From Acinetobacter apis (GTDB lineage Bacteria > Pseudomonadota > Gammaproteobacteria > Pseudomonadales > Moraxellaceae): DNA of 64,000 nt. Below are positions 63,209-64,000 of the stretch, piece by piece. Within the stretch, counting starts at the first letter, position 1. Each line of letters opens with the position of its first letter. A program made the position numbers and the translations under genes. The DNA lies in the NCBI RefSeq assembly GCF_900197575.1, contig NZ_FZLN01000001.1, positions 372,001-436,000 on the forward strand, read 5' to 3'. The notes under the pieces are model-generated. The model ran no database searches. It was not told the DNA's origin and saw nothing but the letters and a program-made list of their open reading frames with translations.

Positions 63209-64000
63209 ATGCACAAAAAACAGCACTTTATGGTCAGATTGGTTCGGACAGTGGCATTACTGTTCGTGCTATTGGCCGGTTTGATGGTTTTTGTTTATAC
63301 GCCATTTTATTCGAAGTGTATTGTATTTTTATTAAATCATTTTGTGCCGATTGAAGTAAATTTGGTGGCGGCAAAGAGTCAACAAATTGCAGCATTAAGT
63401 GAGCATGATAATTTAGAGCCCGGTTCAGATTTGTGGATTGCTCGTCAAGCATATTTAAATGTATTACAAGACACAGCACAACGTGAAGATGCACAAAGCC
63501 TCAATTTGATTGAAGCGCGTTATAAAGTGCTTGAGCAGCAAATCAGTAAAAATCATGTCAATGATGATCAGGACAGTGATGAGCCACAACCGGCTTCTGA
63601 CGTCATATCAACACATCAAGCGGCTTTACATGTTGCGCCACATCCACAAGATGAAGCTGCTGCTGCATCCAATATTGCAGCAATTTTACGTTTAAATAGT
63701 GATGTTGATGCACAGCTATTGATGGAAAAGTACACCAAATTCTTAAATCAATATCCAGTAAAAATTGACAGTAAAGAGCCTGTAAGTTCGCAAGTTTCTA
63801 AGGATTTACAGCAAGTTAAAAATAATAACCATGATTATAAAGTCGATACATCTAAACCATCTGCAATTGTAGTTTTGGGTGGTGGACTCACTTTTGATAA
63901 AACAACGAAAAGTATTGTGGTCAATGGTTATACACGCTTACGATTAGAAAAAACATTAGAAGTTGAACAGCAAAATCAGCTGCCAATTGTATTAAGCGGT
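63209..64000 (+). CDS. YdcF/ElyC-like DUF218 protein (partial)
   Basis: The frame is open from ATG 63209 to the window end (264 codons), so the C-terminus is missing. It has an N-terminal transmembrane helix (V-A-L-L-F-V-L-L-A-G-L-M-V-F), a long acidic/Gln-rich linker of about 180 residues, then S-A-I-V-V-L-G-G-G-L-T-F, the opening of a DUF218 domain. ElyC-type proteins act in envelope biogenesis. The linker is longer than usual for the family. It starts three bases after murB. Confidence 0.75.
   Translation, partial: MHKKQHFMVRLVRTVALLFVLLAGLMVFVYTPFYSKCIVFLLNHFVPIEVNLVAAKSQQIAALSEHDNLEPGSDLWIARQAYLNVLQDTAQREDAQSLNLIEARYKVLEQQISKNHVNDDQDSDEPQPASDVISTHQAALHVAPHPQDEAAAASNIAAILRLNSDVDAQLLMEKYTKFLNQYPVKIDSKEPVSSQVSKDLQQVKNNNHDYKVDTSKPSAIVVLGGGLTFDKTTKSIVVNGYTRLRLEKTLEVEQQNQLPIVLSG

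Overview
The window reads as chromosomal DNA of an AT-rich gammaproteobacterium of the Moraxellaceae, most likely Acinetobacter. The grounds are family resemblance and codon use of pgpC, gloB, pabC-mltG-tmk, gltIJKL, dusB, metNIQ, dnaX and murB, several TTG starts, and long A/T-only spacers. No species is claimed. I see no prophage block, insertion sequence or CRISPR array.

Layout. 1-2310 (minus): a redox operon of periplasmic peroxiredoxin, DsbD-like protein and ECF sigma factor (cut by the window edge). 2504-3166: PgpC-like phosphatase. 3281-9570: a Fur-box-headed set of TonB, TonB-dependent receptor and M16 protease, the arrangement of Fus/PqqL-type protein-piracy iron systems. 10734-18833: a compact type II secretion-like operon with PilN/PilO-like parts, a short secretin and four pilin-like proteins. 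It is followed by a GH28 polygalacturonase whose signal peptide is cut from the enzyme by one in-frame TAG. 20383-24935: ASCH-like protein, DUF815 ATPase, patatin-like phospholipase and an overlapping Ser/Thr kinase-like gene. 25060-25353: tRNA-Leu, tRNA-Trp, tRNA-Leu. 25427-32997: gloB, then pabC-mltG-tmk and gltIJKL. 33001-36478: glycosylase-like protein, three small orphan genes, a lipoprotein, a candidate sRNA and an 835-base gap. 36479-40035: dusB and metNIQ. 40045-50481: an organosulfur cluster of three flavin monooxygenases, three acyl-CoA-dehydrogenase-like flavoproteins, an MFS transporter and an FMN reductase. 50535-52600: nitronate monooxygenase and MaoC-like protein. 52853-55804: three tandem NPP1/NLP necrosis-inducing-protein genes, the first behind a second Fur-like box. 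55998-59300: LprI-like protein, amine oxidase, small membrane protein, nucleotidyltransferase and acetyltransferase. About 59470-59597: a candidate CsrB/Rsm-type sRNA with four GGA-in-loop hairpins, just before dnaX. 59706-64000: dnaX with a ten-copy Ser-Glu-Pro repeat, a low-molecular-weight phosphatase, murB and a truncated DUF218 protein.

How it fits together. Several accessory pieces point the same way: a pectin-cleaving enzyme next to a secretion machine able to export folded proteins, three secreted plant-cell cytolysin homologues, a protein-import/iron-piracy operon, and sulfonate/sulfone scavenging. Together they suggest a plant-, nectar- or pollen-associated lineage. That is inference: no single gene proves the niche, and the polygalacturonase appears disabled. 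The GGA-hairpin RNA and the NLP array are the parts I would look at first.
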